Part shown: piece by piece, positions 32,641 to 44,080 of the stretch
Numbering within the stretch: position 1 is the stretch's first letter
Layout: every line of letters starts with the position of its first letter
Origin: Isoetes taiwanensis
Lineage: Eukaryota; Streptophyta; Lycopodiopsida; Isoetales; Isoetaceae
Assembly (NCBI GenBank): GCA_021234155.1
Contig: JAJEKV010000008.1
Location: 14,995,294 to 15,059,293, forward strand
Direction of reading: 5' to 3'
Length of the DNA stretch: 64,000 nt
The notes under the pieces: generated by a model
Databases searched by the model: none
What the model saw: only the letters and a program-made list of their open reading frames with translations
What the model was told of the DNA's origin: nothing
Made by a program: the position numbers and the translations under genes

Positions 32641-33179
32641 GGCTAAGAGATGGTTTAGGCTATTAAATTGACGAAATACCTGATCCTTGGCCCGCTCCTG
32701 CTTTGCTCTTCGATCATCCTGCTAAAAGTTGCTTTCGAATCAAGGGAAACTAATGGTGCATTAAGCTCCGAACGAGTTTGGGGAGGCGGTTTTGGCTCTT
32801 GGAGCGGCCAAAGCGAGCTCTAAAACCCTAGGCGAAAATGGGCAAGTTAGGGTTTCTCCTACCTAAATAGACAAGGGGTTAGGGCTAGGGTTTTCCAATT
32901 ATCCCTTTAGGCATGTGGGATAATAGGGTATGGCCCACTTGCCTTTAATGGCTAGGTGGCATAAATGTATCTACATGGAAATGTGTGCACCTTAATAAAT
33001 GTGCACATTGGTAAATGTGCACATTAATAATAAAATGCACATACCTTGCAAGTTGCCCCTAGGGCTACCCCAATTGCCACATCGCCGCGCACACGCTGGG
33101 CCGGAGTAACGCGGCACGCTTCCATTTATAGGCAAGATAAAGATACATCCCGGACCGTGATATCAGGCCGAACGTCACA
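32636..33179 (-). repeat. 5' LTR of copy II, remnant
   Basis: From GGCTAAGAGATGGTTTAGGC to the terminal AACGTCACA at 33,179 this matches 14,505-15,043 closely. The outer part is deleted at the junction with the truncated retroelement. Immediately after the LTR, TCGAT (33,180-33,184) matches TCGAC at 502-506. Confidence 0.75.
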
Positions 33180-33184
33180 TCGAT

Positions 33185-34222
33185 GTATGCTCGAGGAAAT
33201 AGAAGGCGAATTACGAAATCCAAAGAGTACCTAGAAGCAGATGGAGAAGGAGAAGCAAGATAAGGCGAGCAAGAGCAGCTTGGAGGTACATGAAGAGCAG
33301 GGGAGCCAACCCTCGAGCCGACCGAGGGGAGGAGCAGCTCGAGGTATGATCCGATGCACGAGGTAAAAGGAAAGGAACGGCCGAGAGAAGAAAAGGGCCG
33401 AGAAGAAGAGAAAGAGGGAGGAAAAGGAGGCCAAGGAGGCCGAGGAAAAGAAGAAGAAGAAAAAGGGCAAATACGTGGAGGAGCCCAAGAGGAAGTTGAA
33501 GAAGATGCCAAACATCAAGGTAGTCATCAGGGAACGGCCAGTCGACCAGTCAGTCTCCTCTAATGATTCAGACGACGAAGACTTCAACCCTAACCTTGAA
33601 GGTGGGAGTTCTTCCAAGCCCCCAGGTGACGAGCAGGGAGACCAGGAGTAGCCAGAGCAGGTGCAAGTACCCCCGCCCTACCCGACTCAGGAAAAGGACT
33701 CGAAGAAGCCACCGCGGCCCTGCCCGGGAGTCATACGTGATAGACCCTATCAGGGTCTATCAGAAGAAGCTGAAGGAGCACCAGCAGTACATGAAGAAAT
33801 GGGAGGCCTACAACTCCTATTATCAGGCGAATAAGGTCACATTTGTCATAGATGGACGGCCATCGAAGAAGCAGACCCTAAAGCCACCGCCAGAGAAGCC
33901 CGTACCTCCAAAGAAGCCGCCGAAAAGGAAAGCCCACTCGAAGCTGAATCGAGCAATCAGGGAGATCCGGCACTTCCAGAGGAGTTTCGGCTTCCTTATC
34001 CCCCGTGCTCCCTTCGCCAGGCTCGTAAAGGAAGTCGTGCAAGAATACGACTCCAGCATGAGAGTAACAGGCGAGATGCTGCTAGCCTTACAAGAAGCAG
34101 CGGAGCAGAAACTCGTGCAACATTTTGAAGACGCAACGGCATGCACGGTACATGCCAAAAGAGTAACCCTAATGAAGAAAGATATGCACTTGGCCAGTCA
34201 TATTAAAGGGGAGCCTTATTAA
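33185..34222 (+). pseudogene. Gene A (histone H3-like) of copy IV, C-terminal part
   Basis: This continues the gene that starts at 262 and is split by copy II. The first 380 bp encode a highly charged Glu/Lys/Arg-rich region (EKEGGKGGQGGRGKEEEEKG in one frame) with frameshifts. The open frame from 33,563 to TAA 34,222 carries YVIDPIRVYQKKLKEHQQYM, a basic Pro/Lys linker (LKPPPEKPVPPKKPPKRKAH) and the 87-residue H3 fold: EIRHFQRSFGFLIPRAPFAR, ALQEAAEQKLVQHFEDATAC, HAKRVTLMKKDMHLASHIKG. Compared with copy II the fold has many conservative changes but no indel, which suggests past selection on the protein. The family's final GERA is GEPY here. Confidence 0.85.
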
Positions 34223-34363
34223 TTTTGTAAATCATAAATTTTGTGAATACAAAGTGTTTTTGAGTAAATTATAAGTGTATAAATGTACTTAATTAAGTTG
34301 AGTTAGCAAGTAATGGCTTTTTTTTAGTCGAATTGGACATATTTAGATCGATTTGTGAGAAAT

Positions 34364-34817
34364 GTCTCACACTGTGCGCCAGAGCACTAACCTAAAATTT
34401 AGGTCGAGCCCTGGGCACATCAAAAGTGGTCCAAAACACCTCCAAATCGACCAAGTAAGGGGTCAATCTTGCCCAACTCGATGAGACTAGTATGTTTTGA
34501 CCCTTAGTTTACCCAGATTGGACAAGTATTGACCAAGTTGGGCCAATTGTCTCACACTATGCGTCTGAGGCCTAACCTAAATTTTAGGACGAGCCCCAGG
34601 CGCACAATGTGAGACCCTCCAGCATCTTCTCTCTCATTCCACACCCAATTGACCTCTAGTTTGTCGCAATAGGTTCATTAGACAGTCCTATTCATACTCA
34701 AACCCTCAAATTAGATTTCCAATCCTCATTTCGACCTCAAAATACGTGAGATTTGCCCAACCCTAAGATTGTTCCAAGCTATCCAAAAATTAGGGTTTTT
34801 CCCTTGTCTATAAACCA
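34364..34817 (+). promoter_or_regulatory. Promoter of gene B, copy IV: two palindromes and TATA box
   Basis: Palindrome one starts at 34,364 (GTCTCACACTGTGCGCC) and runs to about 34,425. Palindrome two is 34,549-34,615, from GTCTCACACTATGCG to CGCACAATGTGAGAC with the centre CCTAAATTTTAGG. The TATA word CTATAAACCA is at 34,808-34,817, about 105 bp before the ATG. The outer arms match copies I and II, but the palindrome centre is a different sequence that is still self-complementary. Confidence 0.6.
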
Positions 34818-34922
34818 TTTCTCACGTAGCATCATACAAGTTTGTTCCCGACCTTCTAGGCGATTTTCCAGCTCCCTTAGGCGCTTTTGCATCTGTTTGT
34901 TAGTCCAATCCCCTCTAGATCC

Positions 34923-36332
34923 ATGGCAACTGCTGATTTTAGGCGATGGTACAACGCCCGTGCCCATGCAGCTGAGGCTGATGTCAATGCAATTTTTCAA
35001 GTTTTCCGGAAAGAGATAGATGTCCAAGCCACGTTGCAAGCAACCCCAGCTTACATGGAAGTCATGACCGAATTCTAAGCTAGAGTAGGACCGTCCCTAG
35101 TACAGCTCCCCCCTTGCACATGATATTTTGTCCCTAGGCAGTCACTCCAAGCAGCCTTAGGCAATGTCCCCACCGAGCCCAGAACCCCATGGGGGAAACC
35201 TCTATTCCTCCCATGGACATAGACCCCTTAGCCTCCTCAGCAGAAGGACAACTCTTATTGCAATATCAAGCGGAACAAGAAGGAAGAGCAGATGATGAAG
35301 CGTCGACTTCGAGCAGCAGCGAAGGCTGCGTCGAGCTCGACCACGAAGAAGCGCCCGATTAAGCGAACAACGGTGCCAATTTTTGAGCAGGGACGTGAGA
35401 CCCTAAGAATCGGCTCCCCGCTTGGGCTAGGTATCACAAGCCTAGCCCCCATCATCATCGGCGGCCGGGGTACTTGCTCTGGCGACATCGAAATCTCGGG
35501 AATGCGAGGAGGGGAGTGCAGAGCTTGGCGTTCTTTGTATCTTACGGCCCGACCCGGATCTGGATGACTTCATCGGTAGGGAGGCTTAGGACTTCCCAAT
35601 CCAGTCCCGGGAAGCCGACACCTATCTGGGGAATTCGACTTGAGGATATCGAGCATACAACAGCATCCGTTGCAATGGGCTTCGGGACACGCCATCGAAG
35701 AAGAATTCTATACCATCAAACCCGGATGGGGATCCGTTAGCAAGACCCACGAACATTTTGATGCCGAGTTCTTCGACACCAGCCCCCACAGGTGTTCAAA
35801 GAAGAGGCGAGATCGACCTGCGGCGAATCACATCGACAATCAGAGACTATGGAGAACTCATAGAGATTGACGTCGATGAGTATGCAGGAAGACATAGAGC
35901 CGGTGCCCGAGGTGACGACGAATCAACAGCATCCGGCAGGGACAGGTCGCTGAGGTACTATCTTCCTCTGCTGATGGACGGGAGAATAGCGGTAATTCAC
36001 CGCAAATTCAGCCCAAGGGGCGAAGGAGTGTTCATGCTTATCACACTCTCAGGCTTTGGCAGGCATGCTCGGTTGGCTCCAAACACCGACTACGCCATCT
36101 TAGTCAAGAGAGCAATGGCACTTGACATCTTCGACTTCGCCGTGCCTTACCGACGGCAGGGAAGACTAGCAGTGACCGCGGTCTACACTTCCGACCGCAG
36201 GGTAGAAGACTTGGTGACAGCCTTGCAGGGTGGGTCATCAACAAATATCCTCAGGAACTTGGGACGTTAGGAACAGCCCAAGTTAAGAAATTTCTCCAGG
36301 ATAACCCATCCTACCGGCAATTTCAAGAATAG
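34923..36332 (+). pseudogene. Gene B of copy IV, unrecognised cargo protein
   Basis: About 470 codons with several frameshifts. It starts MATADFRRWYNARAHAAEAD, followed by VNAIFQVFRKEIDVQATLQA. A Lys/Arg-rich segment follows (EEQMMKRRLRAAAKAASSST, KKRPIKRTTVPIFEQGRET), then GLGITSLAPIIIGGRGTC, an acidic middle, and a well-kept 170-codon frame at 35,758-36,270 with EIDLRRITSTIRDYGELIEI, DVDEYAGRHRAG, GRIAVIHRKFSPRGEGVFML and FDFAVPYRRQGRLAVTAVYT. After a frameshift it ends VKKFLQDNPSYRQFQE-like and stops at 36,332. I do not recognise the family and see no nuclease, polymerase or histone-fold signature. The Tyr/Arg-rich C-terminal domain is the best conserved part in all three copies. Confidence 0.65.
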
Positions 36333-38023
36333 TTAGACTCTTGATCCCGGTAGCATTGTAATTAAGCTATTATATCATTATATGTATAAAATTATTCTAT
36401 GTGTGCCTTGAAAACGATGTACCCATGGTGTATATGACATGTTAAAAATATATAACACGCTTCTTTACCGTCGGATTGGGGGCATTGATTGAGTGGCGCG
36501 ACATGAGCCATTGGATTATGGATGAGTCATGCATGGGGCATGCATGGCCATGCATGAAAGCATGCAACACATCCCTGAACCATCGGATCAAAAGGGGAGG
36601 CGAAATCATGGTCCTTGATTTTTATAAGGAAGGTGCAAGGAAGCTTCTGAAAAGTGGTTTTGGTGCAAGCAATTTTAACCGTTAGATCAAAAGGGGGAGG
36701 AGAAATCCTAGCCATTCATTTTCTTATTAAAGGAGGTGAGGTGGCACCCTTATTTATTGAAAAGATAGTGAGGTGACAACTCATTAATTATGAAGCTTTC
36801 TTGGAAGCTTTCTTTTTTGCATGGCCTTCAAATGACTTTAAAGTGAGACCCATGCCGTTGAATTCCTCAAATGCTTTCCAATGAGTAGTGCTTTGACATC
36901 ATTCCGTGCAATGTTGGATAATCTACGGGAATATTCATAGAATCTAAGGGAATCTAAGAGAATCTATGTAGAAACTTAGGGAATAGAGGAATCTTCGGAT
37001 AATCTTTGAAAATCAAGGGAATCTCAATAGAATCTTAAGGAATCTATGGGAATCTCAAAAGAATCTAGGGGAATCTAAGAAAACCGTCAAAAAAGGTTTA
37101 AGAATCGAGGGAAATCTTGATGGAATCTTAGATATCTAAGGGGATCTTCATAGAATTTAAGCCAATCTAGGAGAACCTACATAGAATCTTGGGGAATCTA
37201 AACGGATCTACATAGAATCTTGGGGAATCTTTATAGAACCTTAAGAATCTGGGGGATCTATGTGGAATCTTAGGGAATCGCGGGAGATTCCAAGGGATCT
37301 AGGGGAATCTTTGATAGTAGATTTGTGTTACAGGGGAATCTTTATAGAATCTTAGGGAATCTAGAAGAATCTACATGGAATCATGGAGAATCTAGAGGAA
37401 TCTTAGGATAATATTTGGGAATCACCACATTGTTCCATTGGTTCATTTTATGTTTTTTCGTTTTTCGGTGCTCTAGCACTCGTTACTTGCCCCATCTGCC
37501 TTCTTAGTTGCATTATTCTAATTTATCTTTGTTATTCCTTTACTTCTTTTTGCACTCCCTTATTCTGGTATTTTTGCCTCTCCTTCCTTGCTCCTCTTTC
37601 TGCGTTTTTTCACTTGCTCCATGTTCCCTGTTCACTCCTTGTCTATACATTCTAGCTCCTTATCTGTGCATTTTGTTTCATTTGTTGCATTGACCTTGGG
37701 TTGATATATGTGCTCTCAGGACCATTCTACAGAATATCATTCCTTTATTTTGTTGTGGTTGCATTGTTTCCTTCTTTGAGTTCCTTCGGCTTGTTGTTTC
37801 GTTTAACTTGGTTGATGTTATTCTCGTTTAGTCTAATTTCATCATTCCATCTTTGATTCTTTGTCTCTGGCTCTTTTTCTATTGCTGGTTAGGTTAGTTC
37901 GTGTTATAGTTTCTTTTGCTAGTGTGGTGTTTTCTGGTTCATTAGTCATTTAAGATCTTTACGTTGTCGACGTCGTCATGGCCTTGTCTGTTGTTCCTAT
38001 AGCTTCATTTCCCTACCGAGGGT
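36333..38023. other. Intergenic: AT-rich spacer, repeat-like DNA and degenerate GAATCT array
   Basis: The first ~60 bp still match the gene B-gag spacer of copies I and II (TTGATCCCGG then AT-rich), then homology stops. Between 36,470 and 36,720 are words such as CATCGGATCAAAAGGGGAGG and GTTAGATCAAAAGGGGGAGG repeated about 125 bp apart. From about 36,920 to 37,420 a degenerate array of GAATCT words occurs (GGAATCTAAG, GAATCTTAGGG). The rest (37,430-38,023) is T-rich. No gene supported. Confidence 0.6.
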
Positions 38024-39614
38024 TGTGACGTCCCCTACTCATATACGATGCACTCACCGTATACAACCAGGAGTTCATCCCCCATACCAGCTCCATGCTA
38101 ATATAGGGCCCTCCACGTATCACTGCAACCTTGAAGTGTTCCAGTGGGAAGAATGAAGGGGTCATTTACCCTGTCTCCCTCAGGGCCTACCTAGCTGCGG
38201 AAGCGTAATATACATGTCAGTAGCACATACATCAATAACATATGACCACCTCGAGAAATGGCTCATCACATATCTGCATAGACAAAGATCAGTACATCAC
38301 ATAAGGGAATTCTACCGGGCTCGAACCGGGGTGGGCCGACACAAGCTTGGGTCTCCGGGAGGTCAAGCAGGCGGAGTGCAATAGCGGTGGAGTTGGTGGC
38401 AAAGGAACATGGCAATTGGGTAGTCCGCTCCATCCGCCCCTCCTGTGCACACTTTGCAGAGTAGGTTGACAAGTCTTGGGACTTGACTGTAGCCCGCCGG
38501 ATGCATAGCCAAAGGGGCTATTCCTGGGTTGCATCTCCCCAGTTTCGATGGGGCAGGTAAGGATTTCTCCCACGAGGCTAGCATCATTTGACTCAAAGGC
38601 GACTAGGGGGCCTTGCCCGTGCTCCCGAACTCCATGGAAGGTGTACACCACCCCAAGAGTGTCAAACCCATGCAAAAAGCCATCTCTGGATGGCGGTGCA
38701 TTAGATAAGCTATAGTCCCCGATAGGCCTTACTACCAGAGGGACTATTCATGAGTCAGGACATGCGCCTCCTTGTAAGCCAGTCTAGTCCCTCCACCCAC
38801 AACCAGGTTTGGTTCTTGTACCGCAGTAGAAATGTAGTAGTGCACTAAAGAGGGACTAGCTAGGAGCATCAACTACTAGGCTTTTAGGCCTCTACCCCCT
38901 TTCCAATACAATGAGTCCACAGAGAGATCATCAATACATCATATCAGGGTCATCAATACATCCATATCATCGAAGAACTAAAATGAATAATATCTAATCT
39001 ACATCCACGGAGAGAGGTTCTTTAGTTATGGCTTCAATTCAAAAAAATTTCAATTGATTTTAATGGGAAGAAAAAGAAAAGTACTATCCGGAGGTCTATG
39101 TGGCTGCTATGGGCTAATTTAATAGGCTAAACCTTACTCATTCTATGTCGGGGCTGGATTAGACTATTGAATTGGCAAACTACGATCCCCTCTGATCCAC
39201 TGGCTTGCTCCTCCTGCTCTGAATGCTTCCATGTATTTGTCTTGCTTGAAGATCGCGATTCGGAAGGAAGGCGGCGAGCTAGGCTTTCGGGCGGATCTCG
39301 GGAGTCGAGATTGACTCTTGGAGCGCGCAAAACGAAGCTTGGAAGGGCTGCGGACGAAAATGGAAAGTTAGGGTTTGGTTGCCTTACATAGGCTATCAGT
39401 TAGGGTTAGGGTTTCCAACGACCCTTGGCATGCCCACTTAATATTTAGTGGTTAAAGTGTACACATTCATAATGTGCACACACTTGCAAGTTGCCCCCTA
39501 GGGCACTACTTGCTTGGCTATACGTCGGCGTACACGTCAATTGAAATGGCGTATACGCATGACGGTGCAGTACGGTATACGTCTTGGCACCGTATATCGT
39601 ACTGGGACGTCACA
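38024..39614 (-). repeat. 3' LTR of copy III
   Basis: Bounded by TGTGACGTCCCC and GGGACGTCACA, the cleanest termini in the window, about 1,591 bp. The polypurine tract AAGGTGGGGAGAA (minus strand) lies at 39,615-39,627. It shares the LTR blocks of copies I and II but with more substitutions and indels. Confidence 0.82.
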
Positions 39615-40594
39615 TTCTCCCCACCTTAAAATGATGTTGTCCGCAGCATCGGGGGTCTCCCCACCTTGGGATCTGCTTGTCCTGCAACCAACTTGATGCA
39701 TACAATTTATCATTATTAACTTACACATTTATTTGAATTACCTTAAGGTAATATTTTTTTTTTAAACATTATTATGACATTACTTTATTCAATAAATTCA
39801 TACAATATTTGTGTTTATCTAAGTTTATCAATCACATATCTATTATGCTTCCCGGTACTCTTCATTCCTTGCAACATATTTCAATTACACTTGTGTTGCA
39901 AGTCTTTGTAGCTCGACCCCTTTGCCCTCCGGAGTGCTCTATTGGCCTGCAGGTCGATACTACGTTAGTACCATTTTAATAATTAATAATATTATGGTTA
40001 TAAGGGGACCACCCATCTAATTAACTAAATGAATGCCATACAATCTCGGTGACTTGTAGGGGGTTTTTCTTCCATGCATTATCCGTTAAGAGGTAGGGGT
40101 TTTTTGCCACTACTAAACTTTTGCCGGTTTGCCTTTCAAGATGACACTCATGTTTTTGATCACCTTTAGTTGCCACCCCCACTTAGTGAACCCCAGGGCA
40201 CCCATCTAATTAACTAAATGAATGCATGACTAATCTCCCGTGGGAAGAGGATGCTTCTTCCATCGTGGCCCGTAGGCATTAATGCCTAAGATGACACTCA
40301 TGCCTTTTTAGTTGCCCTATCAATGGCATCCTTCCCATAGGCATTGACTAAGGTGCTTTCTTATCTCATTCCTCAATGGCCTCTTATCTCTTGAGATCGT
40401 CTACTTACGTGAGACGGAGTAGACTTTTAATCTACTTTACAACTAATCCAAGCAGAACCGCAGTCATGCCTACAATGACATTACACCACGTCCTAGAGAT
40501 CACCGTAGTGGTCCCATCATCGGTAACAATGCATGCAACCCATACTTAGCATAGGCTGCATGCGTAGATTAATCTTACTACACATGAAATTAAT
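39615..40594 (-). other. Polypurine tract and 3' untranslated region of copy III
   Basis: Aligned with 2,957-3,844 and 15,044-15,895. It contains a partial internal duplication: CACCCATCTAATTAACTAAA occurs at about 40,010 and again at about 40,200. No gene. Confidence 0.55.
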
Positions 40595-43500
40595 CTAAGC
40601 ATCAATCGACATGCCTGAGCCGATTTCTTCGGAGATGGCCTTGCCGTCCCATTGCTCCATGAACTCCGGGTACTGCCTTATGAGGTCCTGCTTAAGTACC
40701 CACGTCGCGTCTTCCACCGGCAAGTGTTTCCACTTGACCAAATATTGGAGAAACTCTGATCTCCTTGTCTTCTTGATTGCTTTATCAAGGATCAAGTCTG
40801 GGACTATCTCTAGCTGCTCTTCTGTCATTTCCAACAATGTTGGTGTGTCCAAGACTTCTTCTGGGTTTGGAGTATGCTTCTTCAATAAACTCACGTGGAA
40901 GACCTTATGAATTTTCAGGTGTGCTGGCAGGTCTAACTTGTAGGATTGATTACCTACTCTCTTGACTATTCTGAAGGGACCAGCCCACCTTGGAGCGAGC
41001 TTCTTACAATTTCCGATGCGGAGCTTCGCCTGCTTCACTTTGATCTTGAGCCAAACGTTGTCGCCAACTTGGAACTCTCTGACTGTTCGGTGCTTGTCGG
41101 CGATGCTCTTTTGTCGACTCCTTGCTGCAAGAAGATATCCTCGGACCTCTTCTACCAGCTCTTTGCATGTCGACCAACATTTCTTCTTGAAACCTCTACC
41201 TTTGACCGCGATTGTGCCAAATTAATGCGGAGTTAGACATTGGTAGCCGTAGTTGATCATGAGCGGCGACATCTGGGATGATTCACGCTTTCGGTTGCTA
41301 TTATAAAGAACTCAACCAAAGTGAATAAACTCTTCCCACATACTCGCTTGTTCGGACATGGTTTTGGTAGCATGTCTTCCAAAATTCCGTTGGTCCGTTC
41401 TGTTTGCCCATCCGTCTGAGGATGATAGGCCGTGCTCATGGACAGCTTCGTCGGAATCGTCGCAAAAAGATCCTGCCAAAAGGCACTTATGAACTTCGGG
41501 TCTCTGTCGGAGATGATTTCCCTCGGCATGCCATGGAGCCTGAAGATTTCCTTGATGAAGAGCTTCGTTGTATCCATGGCTGTGTCGGTGGTCCTGCAAG
41601 GCACGAAGTGTGCCATCTTCGACAACTTATCGACCACAACCATCAAGGCATCTTTCCCTCTTACTGTCCTCGGGAGCACTGTTATGAAGTCCATACTGAT
41701 GACCTCCCACTTAGCGTTCGACACCGCTAATGGTTCCAATGCCCCTGGAATTCGAAGCTGCTCTGCCTTCGTCTGCTGACACAGTTGACACTCTTTGATA
41801 TAGCGAGCTATCTGCTTCTTCATCCCTGGCCAATAATAACTGCTTTGGATTTTAAAGTATGTCTTCATAAATCCTGCGTGGCCAGCTATTGGACTGTTGT
41901 GGGTGTCGTGGAGAATCAACTTCCTCACCCCTGATGATCCAGGCACACACAACTTGTTCTTGTGGTATAAAAGGTTACCTTCCTTCTTAAAAATTTTGAA
42001 GGTCTCCCTCTCCTTATCTTTTCTTGCCTCCTTGCACAAGCTTGCCCATACTTCCCTGAAGTCTGCATCTGTCGACAAGGTTTCTTCGATCTTCTTTCCG
42101 AAGTCGCTGGAGAGCGTGGAGATTGCGTTGCAATGGACTCTTGTTGTCAGGGGGTGCCTTGAAAGTGCATCTGCTACCACATTGAGCTTCCCTGGCTTAT
42201 AAACTATGTCGAAGTCGTATTCCTCGAGGAACTCCATCCACCTTCTTTGCCTGAGGTTGAGATGTGGTTGCGTGAATACGTATTGGAGACTCTGATGATC
42301 CGTGTCAAGTTGGAACTTCCTTCCCAAGAGGTAGTGCCTCCAAATCCTTAATGCCCTGACAACTGCAAGCAACTCTTGATCACGAGTCGGGTAGCGCGTT
42401 TCGGCGTCGTTCATTTTCCGCGAATCATAAGCTACAACTCGCTCTTCTTACATCAGCACTGCGCCTGTAGCAATTTTGCTTGCATCTGTCGCTACAAGCT
42501 TGTCCTTCTCGGGGTCTGGCAAGGTTAGGATGGGGGCGGTTGTCAAAGCTTCCTTCAACAAGTCGAATCCCGCTTGGGCTTTCTTCTACCAGTGCTCTGC
42601 CCAATCTTTTACCTTTTCCGCCCTTGTCAAATCTGTTAACGGGGCTGCTATCTTTGCAAAGTTCTTCACGAACTTCCTATAGTATCCTGCTAGGCCGAGA
42701 AAGCTTCTGACCTCGTGGATGTTCTTTGGCGCCGGCCATTGTATCACTGCTTCAATCTTGGCAGGATCTGTTGAAATTCCCTCTGCTGAAATTACGTGTC
42801 CCAGGTAGTCTACTCTCTCCGTTGCGAAGTGACACTTTGACAACTTCGCGTACAACTGGTGCCTTCTGAGCTTCTCGAGCACTTTCCTGAGGTGTTGTAT
42901 ATGTTCTTCCAGGATTTGCTGTATACTAGAATGTCGTCAAAGAATACTATGACGAAAGCATCTAGGAATTCCCTGAAGATGTCGTTCATAAGTCTCATGA
43001 ACGTTGCTGGGGCGTTTGACAAACTAAAGGGCATTACGGTGAACTCGTAATGCCCATATCTGGTTCTGAATGTTGTTTTGTGGACGTCTTCCTCCTTGAT
43101 CCTGATTTCATGGTAACCTGACCTCAAGTCTATCTTGGAGAATACCTTTGCGCCTTAGAGTTGATCCATCAGGTCGTTCGATCTTGGGAGTGCATATTTG
43201 TTCTTGATGGTGTGCTTGTTTAGCTGCCTGTAATCTATGCACATCCTCAAGCTACCATCCTTCTTCTTCACAAAAAGGATGGGTGTCCCAAATGGCGAGA
43301 CGCTAGGTTTGATGAATCCTAGTTCGAGCAACTCCTGCAATTGCTTCTTCAACTCGACTAGTTCTTGCGTCGTCATCCTGTATGGCGCTTTGCTTGTTGG
43401 CTTTGTCCCTGGTTCGAGTGCTATCTCACACTCAACTCCCCTGTAAGGAGGAAGTTTCTTGATCTCGTCTGGAAAGAGATCATGGAACTCCTTTAACCAA

Positions 43501-44080
43501 CTTAGCTATCTATTTTGGTAGCTTGTTGAGCACCTTGTCTTCCTCGCTTTCTTCTAATTAGGGATCTTCCATCACGAAGCTTGAAGACATAGGCTACACA
43601 GCTTTCGCTCCTTATGCGCTTGGCAGCCACTTACTAGACATACATTGCATGATAGGCACAACTTCCTTACACTGCAATCTCTATGATTTTGCCGTTTAGA
43701 GCGCCAAAGGTCACTTTCGCGGTTTCCACGATCGATGATGGCCTTTCTTTGGGCGAGGTACTCCATGCCAATAATCGGATCGTACTTCCTTATGTTCATC
43801 ACCTCGGCTCCCATGGGGATGTTGATTCATGGCAAGTCGATGTCGAGTTTATTCTTTTCCCGTAGGTATGCCTTCTTGCCCCACTTGCTAATACCACGGG
43901 TTTGGTTTTGACTTCTTGCGACTTAAGCTTCAACATCTCGACCATTCTTGGGGATGCAAAATTGTGGGTGCTCCCGTATCTATTAGTACTATAAAGGACT
44001 TGGCTTTGACCTTCCCTCGTGGATATTACGATCTTGATTTTCGCCTTATGTGAATCTATGGCGGCAAAGATGTGACCTCA
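40595..44080 (-). pseudogene. pol of copy III, mostly readable
   Basis: The C-terminal frame 41,038-40,595 has the GPY/F module (WAGPFRIVKRVGNQSYKLDL) and a chromodomain (ILDKAIKKTRRSEFLQYLVK then WKHLPVEDATW). The 385-codon frame 42,414-41,257 has RNase H (DTDHQSLQYVFTQ, NVVADALSRHP), the integrase HHCC zinc site (HDTHNSPIAGH, CQLCQQTK) and DDE residues in SMDFITVLPR, IISDRDPKF and TDGQTERTNG. RT is in two frames: 43,376-43,155 ([20 protein letters not shown]) and 43,127-42,810 ([20 protein letters not shown], then FDDILVYS, a YxDD-type active site as FFDD). The protease region near 43,800-44,030 is frame-broken. Chromodomains in this class bind methylated histone tails in related elements and steer insertion. 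Confidence 0.85.

Larger units (their letters stand above)
507..33179 (-). mobile_element. Ty3/gypsy chromovirus copy II with genes A and B (nested host element)
   Basis: The element lies on the minus strand. Its 3' LTR is split by copy I (507-1,315 and 14,270-15,043) and its 5' LTR survives only as 32,636-33,179. Internal order, reading on the minus strand, is gene A (29,314 to 28,014), gene B (27,338 to 20,816, interrupted by the gag-only element), gag (from 20,659) and pol to 15,896. The terminal word ACGTCACA at 33,179 and TGTGACATCC at 507 match the LTR ends of copies I and III. Flanking TCGAC/TCGAT agrees at 4 of 5 bases. Later insertions are copy I, the gag-only element and an element at 29,648-32,636 whose 5' part is deleted together with part of the 5' LTR. 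Confidence 0.8.

Noticed and set aside
34923-36332. Gene B as a second histone (H4, H2A or H2B)
   Set aside because: Helical N-terminus is suggestive, but no histone-fold motif of these families could be aligned.
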